Assembly (NCBI GenBank): GCA_036250195.1
Contig: JAVHZZ010000006.1
Location: forward strand, 78,577,369 to 78,641,368
Source: Mixophyes australis
Lineage: Eukaryota; Chordata; Amphibia; Anura; Limnodynastidae
Reading direction: 5' to 3'
Length of the DNA stretch: 64,000 nucleotides
Position 1 is the first letter of the stretch. The number at the start of each line of letters is the position of its first letter. A program made the translations under genes and the position numbers. Shown piece by piece: positions 29,324 through 42,471 of this stretch. The notes under the pieces were generated by a model. It did no database searches, was not told where the DNA came from, and saw only the letters and a list, made by a program, of their open reading frames with translations.

Positions 29324-31200
29324 TACCTGCAACTGAAGGTCCAATCGGTCAGACGATTCATGTATACACACTAGATAGATTTACCATCAGATCTGTGTTC
29401 TTCATCTGCTCCTCTAGTCATTTACAGAATGACAGCACAATATTCATTCACTATTTCATTCCTGTCACACTGATTAAAACATTAAAACCGCCTTGTTATA
29501 GCTATCCACATGACATAACGAATTTTGTTAGCTTCTATGACCCTGAAACGAAATAGTCAGTCTCAGAACGAACAAACAAATTATTCCATCTACAGGATCT
29601 CTATATTTATTCACCAGGTCATGTTTATTGCAGGCATCGGCTGAAAAGAGCACGACTCTGTAAACTCTATGGAGATCGTGAGTGCATACACACATGATCA
29701 GAAGGTGATTGGAACGAGATTATTAAACAGAACGACTAACCAAATGAAATGACAATTGGCACTTTGAAATCATTGTCGTTCATCATGTGAGTATACACAC
29801 GCTATAATGCGATATGTGGCCGAGTGGTCGTTTATCGGGTGATTGTTCAATACAGGAAATACAGTGTATTTAAGGTCTAGCCATCATCTTTGTTATTCCT
29901 TAGTAATCACAAAAGGTATTTGCTCAGAAGTCACGGCACTGATTATATAGCAATTGTTGTGAGAAATTCGTTGCAGGTTTGAATCCCAGCATCACTTCTT
30001 TTTCACCTTAAATCTCTTCTTTGTCTGTATATGGCCTTTTATTAAACAGAAAAAAAAATTCCTATCTCCAGCAAAAACAGGTATTTTCTTCAGAGATAGG
30101 GCTTCTCCCTGTCACCACTGGCAATAGCAGTGCTATAGACCCTGCCGTAGAAAAGATTTGCTGAGTCTCTGCTTTAAAAGCTTCCCCATACAAGGCAGGA
30201 GGAAGCCTACTTAATAAGAATTGTGGTGGTAAAAGTACAGACGCAAACCTTCAGCTATCGTCATCTCAGGATGGCGATAACAGGAGATATTCAAGCCAGG
30301 TGTTAACCAAGAGAGTGTCACCCAGGTGCATATCCCAGGAGACTGGCCTGGCAAAGCTGCTAGTGGCTATAAAAAAAACATGTTTAAGTATTACAAGTAT
30401 TTGAAATAAAAGTAAACTTTAAAGTAGGACTTCATATTGCAAAATTGTTCATAATATGCGTAACTTTATCATGTCGAACGTCCAGTATGTTGTATCTATA
30501 TTTATCACAAATTATACACTAGACTATTCTATATAAGGTATATTTGCTATGTAAATATTTCTTTAAGGAGTAAAATCTATATTTAATGCATCATATACCT
30601 ACGTCAACCTATTACATCGTTACATTATCTCACTGACCATTATCTCCCTGACCAGGCAGCTCTTGCTCTTATTCTCCTCGCCCTCCTCACGCCATCCATG
30701 CATAGGGAGAGTTCTGTCACAGCTGCTGAGTAATACATTACTCGTTATTCTTCTAGAACCTAATTGTTCCAATGTCAACAATGTGAAAGATTTATTGCAA
30801 CACCTTTCAGGGTTTGAAAAAAGAATACACAATACTTTCATTCACAGTGACACACAAACATAATGCAGAGGCTTAACTGATAACCCCACTCTCAGTCCAA
30901 CATCTAATGGTTTAGTCAGAAACACAAAGGACTAGTACCATATATAGAACATGCATTATATTACAAGATATTAAAGCAAGCAATGGGACTCAAACCCAAA
31001 AATATTGTGTAACTGCACCTATTTTTTGTAAATTTCTTCACTATTACACGTGGACCAGGTAAAACGGACACAACACTTGCCTCTGCCAGTTTGCAATTTC
31101 ACAATAGCACATGCTATCCTTTGCACTATGTCACTCAATTCTAAATGACTTCAAGTATTATATTATGTATTAGATTATGAAGACAATCAGGGGAGATGGA
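29324..31200. other. Right half of the split Harbinger-like repeat, then non-coding DNA
   Basis: The first 150-500 bp continue the interrupted repeat, with repeated TATACACAC and CATACACAC motifs up to about 29800. After that no gene is visible. GGTTTGAATCCC near 29970 resembles a tRNA B box, but no fitting A box or cloverleaf surrounds it. Confidence 0.4.
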
Positions 31201-31208
31201 ATAAGGGC

Positions 31209-31270
31209 GTAGAGCAACGATGGGCAACATGATACATGTGGCCCTCTAGCCTTCAAGAGGGCCACACATC
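31209..31270. mobile_element. hAT-like end fragment
   Basis: CAACGATGGGCAACATGATA followed by the 10-bp inverted repeat GTGGCCCTCT/AGAGGGCCAC resembles the terminus of hAT MITEs that begin CAGNGATGGGCAAC. The second terminus was not found. Confidence 0.3.
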
Positions 31271-31308
31271 ACCCTTAATCTCGATAATGAGTTAAAACTA
31301 CATTATAC

Positions 31309-31557
31309 TTGCCAAAATTGGCAAGGACTCACATAATTTTGTCCCGCCCCCAAAACATCAATAACAGCTTCCAGACAACGGCCAATTACAGCAGCGGGTG
31401 GGGCCTCGATGATACGAGATTCACATCACAAGCCCAGCCCCACCACTTAACTATAGTAGCGATTAGTAACCAGGAGGTTCCCTTGCTCTCCCGGGAGTCC
31501 AGGAGGTCTCCCAAAAATGCGGGAGTCTCCCGGACATTCCGGGAGAGTAGGCAACTA
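31309..31557. repeat. Dispersed CCCGGGAG-rich palindromic repeat, copy 2
   Basis: Left end TATACTTGCCAA and right end CCGGGAGAGTAGGCAACTATG, with GGGAGTCTCCCGGACATTCC near 31520-31545, as in copies 1 and 4. Confidence 0.75.
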
Positions 31558-32847
31558 TGAACTACATCTAATCAGTAAGAGATACCAAACTTAATAACAT
31601 ATCACCAGACATTTTATTGTAAGATATGTAAATCCTACAAGCTATAACAAATATCTTACAATTCAATGTGACTTCTGGGTGACCAAATATCAAAGCATCT
31701 TTTGAAAACTTGGTTTGACTTTGAACAAATACAGTGCAATTCTGCAGAGAGGTTTTCTTTCATCAATGTGCTGTAATAATTGTTTTTACCCCAAGATAGC
31801 AAATGTGTGTTCACATGTGTAAGCGAAACCGAAAAATCCCTTACTTTGTTTCAATGAAATAAGCAGGAATCATGATCAAGTTAAGTCATATTTTCTGCTT
31901 TATAACTCACCAAACTTCACCCACTACTTCAACTCTTATTAGATCAGAGCAGGGGCTGTTGATTATGGCATAAAACAGAAAACAGGGCTGATAGGACTTA
32001 AAGCAGGAAGGACCTGGGACCATAAGCAAAAGTGTGGAGGATTATGTGAAGCACCAGAGACTGTGATCATTTTTCCAATTATGTTTGTTTGTGATACTGC
32101 TATTTTATTTTATTTATCTATTTTATATGTGTTGCAACATAAAGTTACAGCACAGTTTTTGCACAAGATGATTAAGCCGCACATAGCTCTAATAGTTAGA
32201 ATTTTTGGGGGAGGCTTTTAAATATATAGCCCGGTAAGTAGTAACTGGCTGAACTTGTTTTGCTGTTTCCGAGTGTACAGTCACTCAGGAAACAGAGACT
32301 TAAGTGTCTGTCTGCTGTCAGAATGCATCGTGGAGTGCAGGTGTAGGTCAAGGGAAAGTTTGAGGAACTAAACAGTGCAGGTTGTGTTCTAAATCCGAAC
32401 ATACATAAATGAATCTCATCAAAACTTTGACTCCTAAATTAAATTCTAGTGAGTTCGGTGATAATAGCTGTATATCTTACAGGAAACTAAAAATAGGTTT
32501 ACATATTGTAAAACATCATTTAACAGTGAAAAGATAATTTATCATATAACTACCCCTGACTCTCTCTCTCTTACACTCAAGGCCAATCCTTGCTATAGCA
32601 CATTATGACTATCTATCCTCATTGTGATTGGCTGAAGATGATGGATATGTGTTTCCCTTGTTTCAAACTACCAACTGCTCTGTTGGTTGGATCTGTCCCA
32701 TACCCTCAAATCTTGTTGGCACCCACTCTCTCCAGGTAGGTAAGAGTTCTCAATTAATTGAAAATGTTTGACCTATGTGAGATTGTCTTCTCTTCTTTTA
32801 AGAATCTATTGATAATACTGATTCATCATCTTCCACTAGCCACCTTG
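31558..32847. other. Non-coding stretch, no gene recognised
   Basis: AT-rich; only short open frames, no motifs. Confidence 0.45.
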
Positions 32848-33204
32848 GGCCTGATTCATCATACCGTAGCCAATGTACAGCAGTAGCGTTCACAACTAAA
32901 CTGAATGCAGCCACAACTGAATCAAGCTCTGAGCATCTCAAAGTTACTTGTTTTTCTGCCATATCTCTTGCTCCAGCTACAGGGCTAGTCTAAGTCCTGA
33001 TCAGTAGTGAGGACACTACTTTTGTTAATTTTTTCACTGTTTGGTCATTAATAACTTTTTTTTTTTAACCTACATCCAAAATCAACAGCACATGTGTCTT
33101 GAGATCCATACCTTGATGAATTCGGACATGCGCAAAGCTGGAATATGTGCATTTTAAACCATGTGCTGGTTGCGCTCAGAATGCATGCCTTGATGAATCA
33201 GGCC
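32848..33204. mobile_element. MITE with GGCCTGATTCATCA ends
   Basis: Left end GGCCTGATTCATCA, right end TTGATGAATCAGGCC, flanked by CTTG on both sides (32844-32847, 33205-33208). 357 bp, non-coding. A fragment with the same right end lies at about 50400-50420. Confidence 0.75.
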
Positions 33205-33208
33205 CTTG

Positions 33209-33950
33209 TCTTTAACCTTCTTTTTATCAAAACTTTCTCTAACTTGTTAGTTCTCCAATAACTACGCTCAAACTTCCTTAAATTTGGAGACCACTGAAAC
33301 CTCTGTCACTAAAATTTCTACGATCATTTTGCTGCTAAATCTATGGGTTCATTTAAAAACACAGAACTACATTATGTAACCTGCTAGGCCATCTGTAAGT
33401 GCCCGTTACATATAGAATCACCTATATAAAGCCCAATTGTTCTATTAATATTCAATTCTAAGGTGCAAAGGTATCCAATCCCACAGGGGACTGACATTTA
33501 CAGATGTCCCGACAGGACACATGCGACAGAGGTACAGCAATGCAAAAACAGACACTCACTGTGTCACATTCTGCTGAACATATGCACACAGATATTGGCA
33601 TTTATATACATATGACATAGACATAGCCCACTGCACACCCATCAGCACAGATAATCTAGTAGCATCAAATGAGACCATGACTCAACTAATCCTGTGCAGA
33701 CAACTTCACTCCGCTAGCTGGGACCATGGAACACATATGGGCAGCATAGCATCTGATACTGGGTGCCCTTTGTTCACTATGGCAGTATTGTATGCTGGCT
33801 CTGACTGTCAGTGTGGCTGCATTATAGCGGATACTTACATATTGGCCACTACTAGAATTAAACCCTTATCTACTGCATTCTGAAGGAGAGATCCGAGTAC
33901 ATCATGGGAAAAGCTCTGTGTGCTTATCACACTGTCTGTGTGTTCCATGG
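33209..33950. other. Non-coding stretch, no gene recognised
   Basis: No motif or repeat boundary seen; a short plus-strand frame (33677-33883) is not recognisable. Confidence 0.45.
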
Positions 33951-33954
33951 CTAT

Positions 33955-34690
33955 AATAATTATTATTATTATTATCCTTTATTTATTAGGCGCCACAAGA
34001 GTTCCGCAGCTCCGTACACAGCACAAACAGTAGACCAAACAAGGTGAAACATTACAAACAGAGACTCCAGGCAGCCTAATGCAGTAAAGACGGAGCAGAA
34101 GAACAGGTATGGAGAACAAAGGGAAGAGGGCCCTGCTCAAATGAGCTTACATCCTAAGAGAGGGTAGACAGAACTCAGGCACACAGGGAGCAAGTTGAAG
34201 TAAGTGGGGAGAGAACAGGGGGGCTGGGAGGAGAGAGAGAGGGAGAACAGGCAGAGGAGATAAGGGGGTTAGGTGGAAGGCCTTTAGGAACAGGTAAGTT
34301 TTGAGTGCCCTCTTGAAGAAGGACAGATTGGGAGAAAGACGGATGGAGGGAGGTCGTTCCAGTGAAGGGGGGCAGCACGGGTATTAGAAGTAGCTTGGAT
34401 ATATAGGCCGTGGTAGTGAGGAAAGGAACAAGATCTGTGGGGAGACAAACTCGGCAGGGAATGCAGGTATGAGGATGGAGGCAGTGGGAACCATGGCTAG
34501 AGTAGGACAGGAAGGGTGCCCTAAGGGATGAAACCAGGGGACTGCTGACTGTGGGTACTGGTGGTAGGAGGAGAGGATTGAAGTGGGTGTAGGCCATGTG
34601 GTGATTCCGTGCAGTCGTTTCAGTGGATTGAGGAGAAAGCAGATGCTGGACATATGGTGATGTAGGAAAGGGGTCCAGTATTTCTGGTAT
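33955..34690 (-). pseudogene. L2-type LINE 3' end, minus strand
   Basis: On the minus strand the sequence encodes NDLPPSIRLSPNLSFFKRAL followed by KTYLFLKAFHL near 34260-34360, the C-terminal signature also seen at the end of the LINE at 17127-18360. The 3' UTR (GGATGTAAGCTCATTTGAGC, then AGGGCCCTC) and tail (GGCGCCTAATAAATAAAGGATAATAATAAT) follow. Upstream it decays into unrecognisable sequence near 34690. It is 5'-truncated and frameshifted. Confidence 0.8.
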
Positions 34691-34799
34691 GGAGAAGGCG
34701 GCTGTCTGGAATCTTTATAGAAGCCATAACTTTCCTCTTACACTGCATGTTAATGTATTGGAGGGAAGTGCGCATGAATAAACCGTAAGACATTTCCAA

Positions 34800-34845
34800 C
34801 ATTCCCTGCCTATGTTTCTCTGTTGAGAAGCATAGGCAGGGAATG
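34800..34845. repeat. Compact 46-nt perfect hairpin
   Basis: CATTCCCTGCCTATG and its exact inverse CATAGGCAGGGAATG close around TTTCTC-TGTT-GAGAAG, which itself pairs (one G-U), giving about 21 paired positions and a 4-nt loop. It is probably the core of a small inverted-repeat element, but could also form a short RNA hairpin. Confidence 0.6.
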
Positions 34846-35023
34846 ATACAATATATCCCGCTATAACCGCTATAATACAGCCTCTATTAGCGCCATAACT
34901 CTTCCCATGTGCTCTTCCACACAATTTTTTGCACAGCAATGGTGGGGTATTGGTGACACAAATCACTTTGAATCGGGTCATCATAGCTGGACTGCTTCAG
35001 AAGAAAGTGAAGCAGGATCTGGG

Positions 35024-35109
35024 AGAGTGGCCTACTCTGCCTGAAAGTCTGGAAGGGCTCCCCAAAATTCATGAGTCTTCTGGACTTTCCGGAAGAGTAC
35101 GCAAGTATG
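35024..35109. repeat. Dispersed CCCGGGAG-type repeat, copy 3 (partial, diverged)
   Basis: GAGTCTTCTGGACTTTCCGG and AAGAGTACGCAAGTATG match the right half of copies 1 and 4. Confidence 0.6.
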
Positions 35110-35298
35110 TGCTACATGACTCATTTTGAGAAGCAAACTTGCCAAAATCAGCCCCTTCCTGTGATTCACTCAAATCACGCCCTGTCCGTCCAAACTACAC
35201 CCGGATCTGCCCAAGCACATCACTATTCCCATAAAGCCCCGTTCCTTTCTTAGTCCAACAATATGGACTATCAGGAGGTATGCAAATGGTGTCTCAAG

Positions 35299-35747
35299 CA
35301 GGGCCATCTTAACAACATTATGGGCCCCTGGGCAGAGCGGTGCACTGGGGCCCCTACTTATACATCCACTCACAGGAATAAAAATGTAAATTATCGATAA
35401 AATTAAGTTTATATTTCTTGTTACCTGCAAAAAAAAGACATTAAATAAAACATGCTGTACTACAGAGATTAATCCAAATAAACATTTTTTATTATAAACA
35501 AAATTATTATAAACTATAATAAGAATAATATGTGTGTATATTCATATACACAGTATAAACACACACATACGTGCATACCATACACAGCTATATAGAAAAT
35601 ATAACATCATTTACAATATCTTGCTAAGTGAAAAAGAAAATATACAAAAATGCAAAAATTTGCACAATAATCACCAAATCAGTACAACTCAAAAGCTCTA
35701 TCTATAGGGCCCCCTTGCGCATGGGCCCCCCGGGAAAGACAGCCCTG
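35299..35747. mobile_element. Non-autonomous hAT element with 8-bp target duplication
   Basis: CAGGGCCATCTTAACA at the left, AAGACAGCCCTG at the right, flanked by perfect GTCTCAAG octamers (35291-35298, 35748-35755). The 449-bp body contains GGGCCCCTGGGC and GGGCCCCCTTG near the two ends and an AT-rich centre. No transposase is encoded. Confidence 0.85.
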
Positions 35748-35755
35748 GTCTCAAG

Positions 35756-38700
35756 CAGTGCAGAGATTCAAACTTTGATATATGGGTTGAATATGTATAG
35801 AATGTAGCAAACCCTAAGCACTTCTCCCATGTTTATCGTGATTATTATTTTTGCTGCTTTGTAAAATGCCACCGTGTTCTGCAGCACCAGACAGTAGTGA
35901 AAACAGAGCATAGATAAACAGGGACATACAAAGAAGACAAAATAAAGAGTGGAGAGGACCCTGTTTACCATCCCGAAAAGATTGAATCTCCAGGCTGCTA
36001 AAGTGCCAATTTAAAAAAGTCTTTAAAATAGCAGAGACTACAACAATTCTGAGGTATTGGTAGTGTTACCAAAGGAGCTGGTATCTAATGAAGAAGATGT
36101 CCTTAATTTATATTGTAATTGTAGTTAAAGACAAATGGCAATAACATTTTACTGTAACTAGCACATACCATGCATCACTCACAGTTTGTTGGTGATCATT
36201 CAAGTTTTACAGAGGAACTTCTCAGTCTACATTTCATCATCTAATTATTTTTTCACACGGTTTCTTGACAGAAGTACAAAAAGATCTTCAATATCCATTG
36301 ACAGAACTTGAGTAATCTGCTCATTTCTCTTTCAGTTCCGTTAACGTGTATATATATATATATATATACTTTTAAGAACGTTCCCTTACTTTTGTTATGT
36401 GCACATTGTCATAATACATGTCAAAGCTTAATAAAATGTTAGCACAGCTGGTCATAGCTGTGTTTGTACATTCTAGAGTTGCCCACATGGTCAATTCTAC
36501 CCAATGGGCAAGAACCTGGGTCTGCCATCGACTCGGTCATAGTCATCGACTAACAAAATGAATATTTTACAGATCCCAGATTTTTATACAGCAGAATGTT
36601 TGTTTTGAGAACACACGGAGTGATGTTTGTAAAAAAAATACTAATTTGGTTGATCAGATCTACCCATTTATGGCAAGCTTAGAACAAAACCCCATTAAGT
36701 GATTGAGGATGAACCAACATCCACCGGCCTACATAACATCTTGTCTCACACTACTAACTTTTGTGCCAACAGATTGTACTGCCCTTCAAACCCCCCCATT
36801 CATATTTCTCTAAGGACCTTACACTACAGTTGTGATATAGTGTAAATCTAAGTTCTTCTCTTATAATGGCATCATGAACTTATTTTGTGTTTGTTCTGTA
36901 GATTTTGAAATGTTTATCTCTCTGTTTTATTAATGTTGAATGGCTATCTGTGTATCTAAACCTATCTCCTCAAGAACCTTATCTGGTAACATCTATATCT
37001 GTATTCACTTAAGAATTCTGCTGGAAAAACTGATCTATCTGATCTATAGCGACACAGCAAGGTAATTAGTGATAATACAGAAACCTACAGGTTTGAAGCA
37101 CAAAGAAAAGTATCATGACACTTTTGCTGAGAGAGACAAACTATAAAGATAATAGCCATTAGCCTGGATGTGTGTGATATTTGAACTTCATTACATCAGT
37201 TTAACAAGCGGCTCACATAACTACTCTGTGCTGCTAGAAATCCCTGCCCTTCCACCATCCAACGCTCAGTCTTTCACTTTCTGCTTCTCTCCATTGCCCT
37301 CCTCACTTCATGACACTGCCCCATCCCTGTCCTGATTACAACCATGTGAGTGTACAGGTCACTGTCTCCCATAAGATCAGCACACTCCTCAAACAATATG
37401 TGCTGCTTTGAACATTCTGACACGGTGTACACCCACTTCAAATCTGGGTACACAAGCAAGATATGAAGAATGACAAAAAGGTGCTCTATCACTAATCAAA
37501 TACACCTTACAAATATAGCACTTATACAGACATTTATCTGCACAAAATACCTAGCCACAATGTTATCTATAAACCTTTTAAAAATAAACATATTGTACAC
37601 AATTCTGGAAGTCATGACGACTCCTAAGACTATTAATACTAACTCCTATTGAATTTCATCCACAACCAGTGTCAATGATGCATTGTTTGGAAGAAATAAT
37701 CTGGGACCTATTAATGCTGATTTTCTATCCCCAATCACTTATCACCATAATTTATCAATAAAATATTGCCAGAACAGCAGAGCAAATCAGTTGCCTTGGA
37801 GATACTGTCCGTGAGTGATAAGTGATAAGTCCCGGGGAATATGTGCAAGTATGACCCACATAGCCAGTTCATTCATTATCTTCTGCTAACACCATCCTGC
37901 AAATCTTTGTGCAGTGAGGGCCTATTTCTGGCAGTACGATTGCTGCCGTAAAGCCCTAGATGGATGGTGAAGTCCCAACTCCGGTTTTTTGCCCTTTAAT
38001 AAATAGGGCACATAGAGCAAATTTCCCTTTGAACAAGACTGTCCATAATAATAGTAATGTTTTGTACTAAATTTTTGAAACTATAATGGGGTTTAAATGG
38101 TCTAATATCAATTATATTTGCTTGAAAACTGTAAAATCTATAAATTAATCTATAGATTAATGTAACATTCCTAGAAAAATATAAATATAAGCAAAGAACA
38201 CAGAAATTATATTTAAGGCCCATTATCAATGGCGTTAAAAAAATAATGATTTTACCAGTGTTTTGTAACGCTAGTAAAAGCATGTAAACGGGTGGAGGAA
38301 TGGAATCTCATACTCACTTACGCTTGCTATCAGAAGCGTTGGCAGTCAGATCCATTGAATCTCTACTGCCACTACAACAAGAGCAAGTACTGGTTACCAC
38401 CGCATGTCAAACACAATCGCATTTTACATGCAGTGTTTATTGATGTTTTCCTAATTCTAGTGGGTAAAAAGTCTAAGGGCCATATTTATCAAAGTGTGAA
38501 AAGCCCTATGGACAGGTGTTTTCGTCAGCAATAGAGCTCCGCCCTATATATGAAGGGTCCACTTCTGGCTGTATCACTGCTATTGGCGACTCAGGTTGGC
38601 ACTAACAAAAGAAACTTAATTTAAAAATGCTTTATTCTATAAATGGTAATAATTTTTAAAATATATATATTTTAAATACTTTAAATTTTTATGATTATTT

Positions 38701-41040
38701 TTTTCTTTTTATTAATGGAACTGAAGTCTAGGCTTTCAATTCTTCTGTGCATGTGTAACCCAGATAGCTGGCTCATCTATGAACATGTTCCCTGAGACTG
38801 GTCCGGAGAAGTGATAAGTTAACCCTTACCCATACGGGCAGTAGAGTATCCCTCAGCTGCCTCAGCGATATGTTATTGATAAATTAAAGCAATAAGTGAT
38901 TTTTTTTTTATTACCACAATAAGCTGCAATAAAAGAAGCCTTCTAAAGCCATCTTCATTGATTATAGATATGAAATTAAGATGACTGCACAAGTAGATCC
39001 TGGTTTAGGTCAAGCACCAAACGGCAAGATCAACGTAGGTGGCCAAATTGGATGACATCCGGTCTATTGCCAGATCACTTCCAACATATCTAAGACATGC
39101 TAGTGTGGTGGTAAGATAACCGCACATACAGGTTGCTAGCAGCCATCATGTAACCGCAGTTAATACAACATGCCATATAATCTTATGATCAATCTAGATT
39201 GAATTCATATTGCTCACTGTGGTCATAAATAGGCCACACTTATACAATAGTCTTTCACAATTGTGCAAATACTGTTAATCCCATCAATATTGATTCAAAC
39301 TAGGGAGAGGAGACAATACCCAGTTTGAAATTACCTACCAGGAAAATACAGTTTGCACGGGGGACTTTCCATTCTGCTATTTAGGAAAAAAGGCTTAAGC
39401 CACGTACACACATTGTTTGATTTTCATTGGTCAATTAAATCAAAGTCGTACCATAAAAAAGCTTCTCTTGCCTGATTATAATCCAAACAGATTGCAGTCA
39501 CTGGGTATCACAGGAAACTAGATGAAATGATGACCCACAAAGTTATGCGTTTGAGGTCATCACTCAACCCTGTAGTTTACTAGTCAATGCCAAAGCCAAA
39601 GCTGATTTTTCAGAGTCTCACAAAATGTTGTGGAAAAGCTCCAATCCATTCAAAACACACCCAAAATTCATACAAAAGACTCCCTAATCCACCCACCCAC
39701 ACCTGCTTTCTGATGAAGCCCCACTCCTTGTGAAGCTCAACAAATTGTGACTGTCCAACCAAAATCAGGACAGTTGGAAGGTAAATACTAGGGTGGATTT
39801 TCCCAATAAAAATAGAGAGGGTACTCTTCCTCCCCTCTCCCCTCTTGTTTGTTATCATGTTTGTATTCCCCTCTGCCATGTGTTTTCTCAAATGGATAAT
39901 ACTGCGTGATCGTGCCAATGCACTTTCGTTTGTCTTTTGAGTCTTATTGACATTACTCACATTGTAATACATATCTGTTTTAATAATCTTTTACCTCATT
40001 AAACTCCTTGGTGTTCAATTCCACTTTATTATGTTCTATATATATAAATATATGGAGTATTAGCAAAGTGTTATCTAGCTTTGTCCTGCACTTATCCATT
40101 TATCCTATTGTTCTACATTACCTGTAATTTATGTACGGTATTGGTTTACAGGTTTCAATAAAAAGATATCATACAAAAAATAAATAGAGAGGGTTTTTTT
40201 AATAATAAAAAAACATCATCCTGTTAATATTCTTTTATGGAGATAGAATCCCGTGCTTACATCCCAGTATTTATTGAAATGAACTGGGGGATTTTGAAGG
40301 TGTCCCAGTTTTGGATGTCAGCATGATGTAATCGCCCCTTATCCTATCATGGAATGCCCACTTAGGTCCTGTAAGCCCCACTGTTGCCCAGTCCCAAGAC
40401 CAACTCTACTAAATATTGTGATGTGGCTGAGGTTTTATCCCTGTTAAATAGTCACTGTATGCCACCGATAAATACATGACATTTTTAGTTTAAACATAAA
40501 GCGTAAAAATGTGGGACTATCCCTACTTCATGTGGGGGAAAAAAAGCTATCTTTTAGGCTGTGATTCAAACTGCTTAATCACTAGTAAAATAATGACGTA
40601 TATGCTTTTGTCACCATAACACAGAGGGTACAGACTGTGATTCCTATTTTCGACTTGTGTTGATGCAGAAAGGTGGGGCGGATGTACAGTTTATATTCTA
40701 GAAGCTTTCTTAGAATAAGAATTGCAGGCATGCATGAATCACACCATTGTAAAAAAATTAGTCAAGAAGCAGAGTTAAGGAAGGACAAGTCAATATTTAA
40801 AGAGAGAGAGAGATATGTAAGTGCTGAGGTTAAGTCATGCTTTAGAATAAAGGAGTGGTAACTTGAAAGTTTCTATTTATATCTAATTCTGCCCCAGGGC
40901 ACTTATTTAATTAATGAGATTTATGCTTGCGCACAGTTATGTCAGTGGATAACATACAGCGGGGCAAACCTAATACCAATGTCCATATATGCTGGACCTG
41001 CTCACACAAACAGAATCTTGTCTTAGAACTTGCAGTACAA
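35756..41040. other. Long non-coding stretch, no gene recognised
   Basis: About 5.3 kb of AT-rich DNA with many stop codons. Contents: a short TA tract near 36350-36368, a CCACGTACACACATTG fragment near 39403 resembling the Harbinger-like termini, a GGGCCATATTTATCAAAGTG MITE-like fragment near 38477, and poly-T/A runs. I see no exon-like frame with splice sites, no tRNA and no complete element. Confidence 0.4.
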
Positions 41041-41045
41041 AGTAC

Positions 41046-41280
41046 ATCATACTTGCCAATCATTGAAAAGTTATTCCGGGAGATCCCGGGCAGGAGCCGC
41101 AATAAAATGCAGTTTTTTTTGCGGGGGCAGGGCCAAAATGACGCGATTCACCGCAAATCGAGTCATTTTGACGAGCAAGTTGCCGTATGCGGGATACTTG
41201 CCTGCTCTCCCGGGAGTCCAGAAGACCTATCCTAAATTTCGGGAGTCTCCCGGACATTCCGGGAGAGTTGGCAAGTATGG
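41046..41280. repeat. Dispersed CCCGGGAG-rich palindromic repeat, copy 4
   Basis: The clearest copy: CATACTTGCCAA at the left, TTGGCAAGTATG at the right, AAAATGACGCGATTC and GAGTCATTTTGAC in the middle, and GGGAGTCTCCCGGACATTCC near the right end. Confidence 0.8.
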
Positions 41281-41397
41281 AGTACATTGGAAATACATTA
41301 TATATATACAGTAGAAATAAAGCCAAAATAATATAAAATATATATACATGACTCATGTTTAGAAGTATTGATGCATTGATATATATCAACAAGATTG

Positions 41398-41973
41398 TGT
41401 TACGGACTTACCTGTCATCGCTGCTCATCTGGATGCCGCACTTCTAGGTTCGGCGGTCACATGACCGCAACCCGGAGGCAGGGAATTCAAATCCCTGTCA
41501 GTATAAAACATTCACTCTGACACTCGGTGTCAGAGCTACATCTCTTGTTCCTGGCTCCTGTTCCCTGTGGATTCCTGCTTTCTAGACCCCTGCTGTTTCC
41601 AATGTTCTGACCTCTGTCTGTTTTGACCATTCTTCATCTTCAGTCCCAGTGTACCGACCCGACTTGCTGACTACTCTTCTGTTCTAATGACCCGTGTACC
41701 GACCCGGCCTGATTGACTCCAAGCTTGCCTTCTGATTCTGCCTGCATTGCCTTCCTGTGTACCGACCTGGCCCGTCTTACTACGCTACTCCTGCTCCTAC
41801 TACACTGCACTACATCTACGGGTGAGCCTGAGGACCGCGACCTGCGACTCCTGGCAGCAAAGCCCACCCCGCCTTGCGGCGGTTTTTGGTGAACACCGGG
41901 GAGATCGTTAGACTCCGCACCTCAGGTAAGCCAGCTATATTTAGATTGTAGTATATCCAGTAAATCCGTTACA
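41398..41973 (+). mobile_element. Solo LTR of a third gypsy-like family
   Basis: TGTTACGGACTTACC...AAATCCGTTACA, 576 bp, flanked by GATTG on both sides (41393-41397, 41974-41978). TATAAAA lies at 41502-41508, followed by a perfect 9-bp inverted repeat CTCTGACAC-TCG-GTGTCAGAG (41515-41535). GTGTACCGACC recurs three times downstream, like the repeats in other LTRs here. No internal sequence remains, so it is a recombination product. Confidence 0.85.
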
Positions 41974-41978
41974 GATTG

Positions 41979-42471
41979 ATACATGTCGACAAAAAATATT
42001 TGAAGTAATTTAATTTGTTGGCCTGTATATGTCCTCCTTTAACTGTAACATAAAAAATAGCTTTACCTCCTTATCTTCCTTCTGTGTTTAGGAGCTGAAG
42101 GTTATTACATTTAAATACATTACATAGAAAGCATAAATTATTAAAGTATTTAAACATAAAGGAGATCATTCAGAGATGCGCCTACCCCCATTTGCTTAGC
42201 ATAAAATACACACATTCGTACTGCACATGTCCAAAAAAGCAGCTACGTCTAGGTCCATATGCAGATTTGTTACTTACGGTTGGAAAGGCAGAATGGGGGA
42301 GGCAAAGAGCATGCAAACACAGACAGACTATTAAAATGACATAATATCACACACCCTCTTAATGTGATGTCAGTAGAATCAGAAATGTCTAAAAAAATAG
42401 TACATTTATTAAACTATAAAAACATGGAGTTAAAAAGAGAATATTACTAATGCAACACTTCTGACACCTCT
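41979..42471. other. Non-coding stretch, no gene recognised
   Basis: No motif seen. Confidence 0.4.

Noticed and set aside
29815..29990. TGGCCGAGTGGTC (tRNA A-box-like, 29817) and GGTTTGAATCCC (B-box-like, 29972)
   Set aside because: The boxes are about 150 nt apart and the sequence between and around them cannot form a cloverleaf; no poly-A or SINE body is evident.
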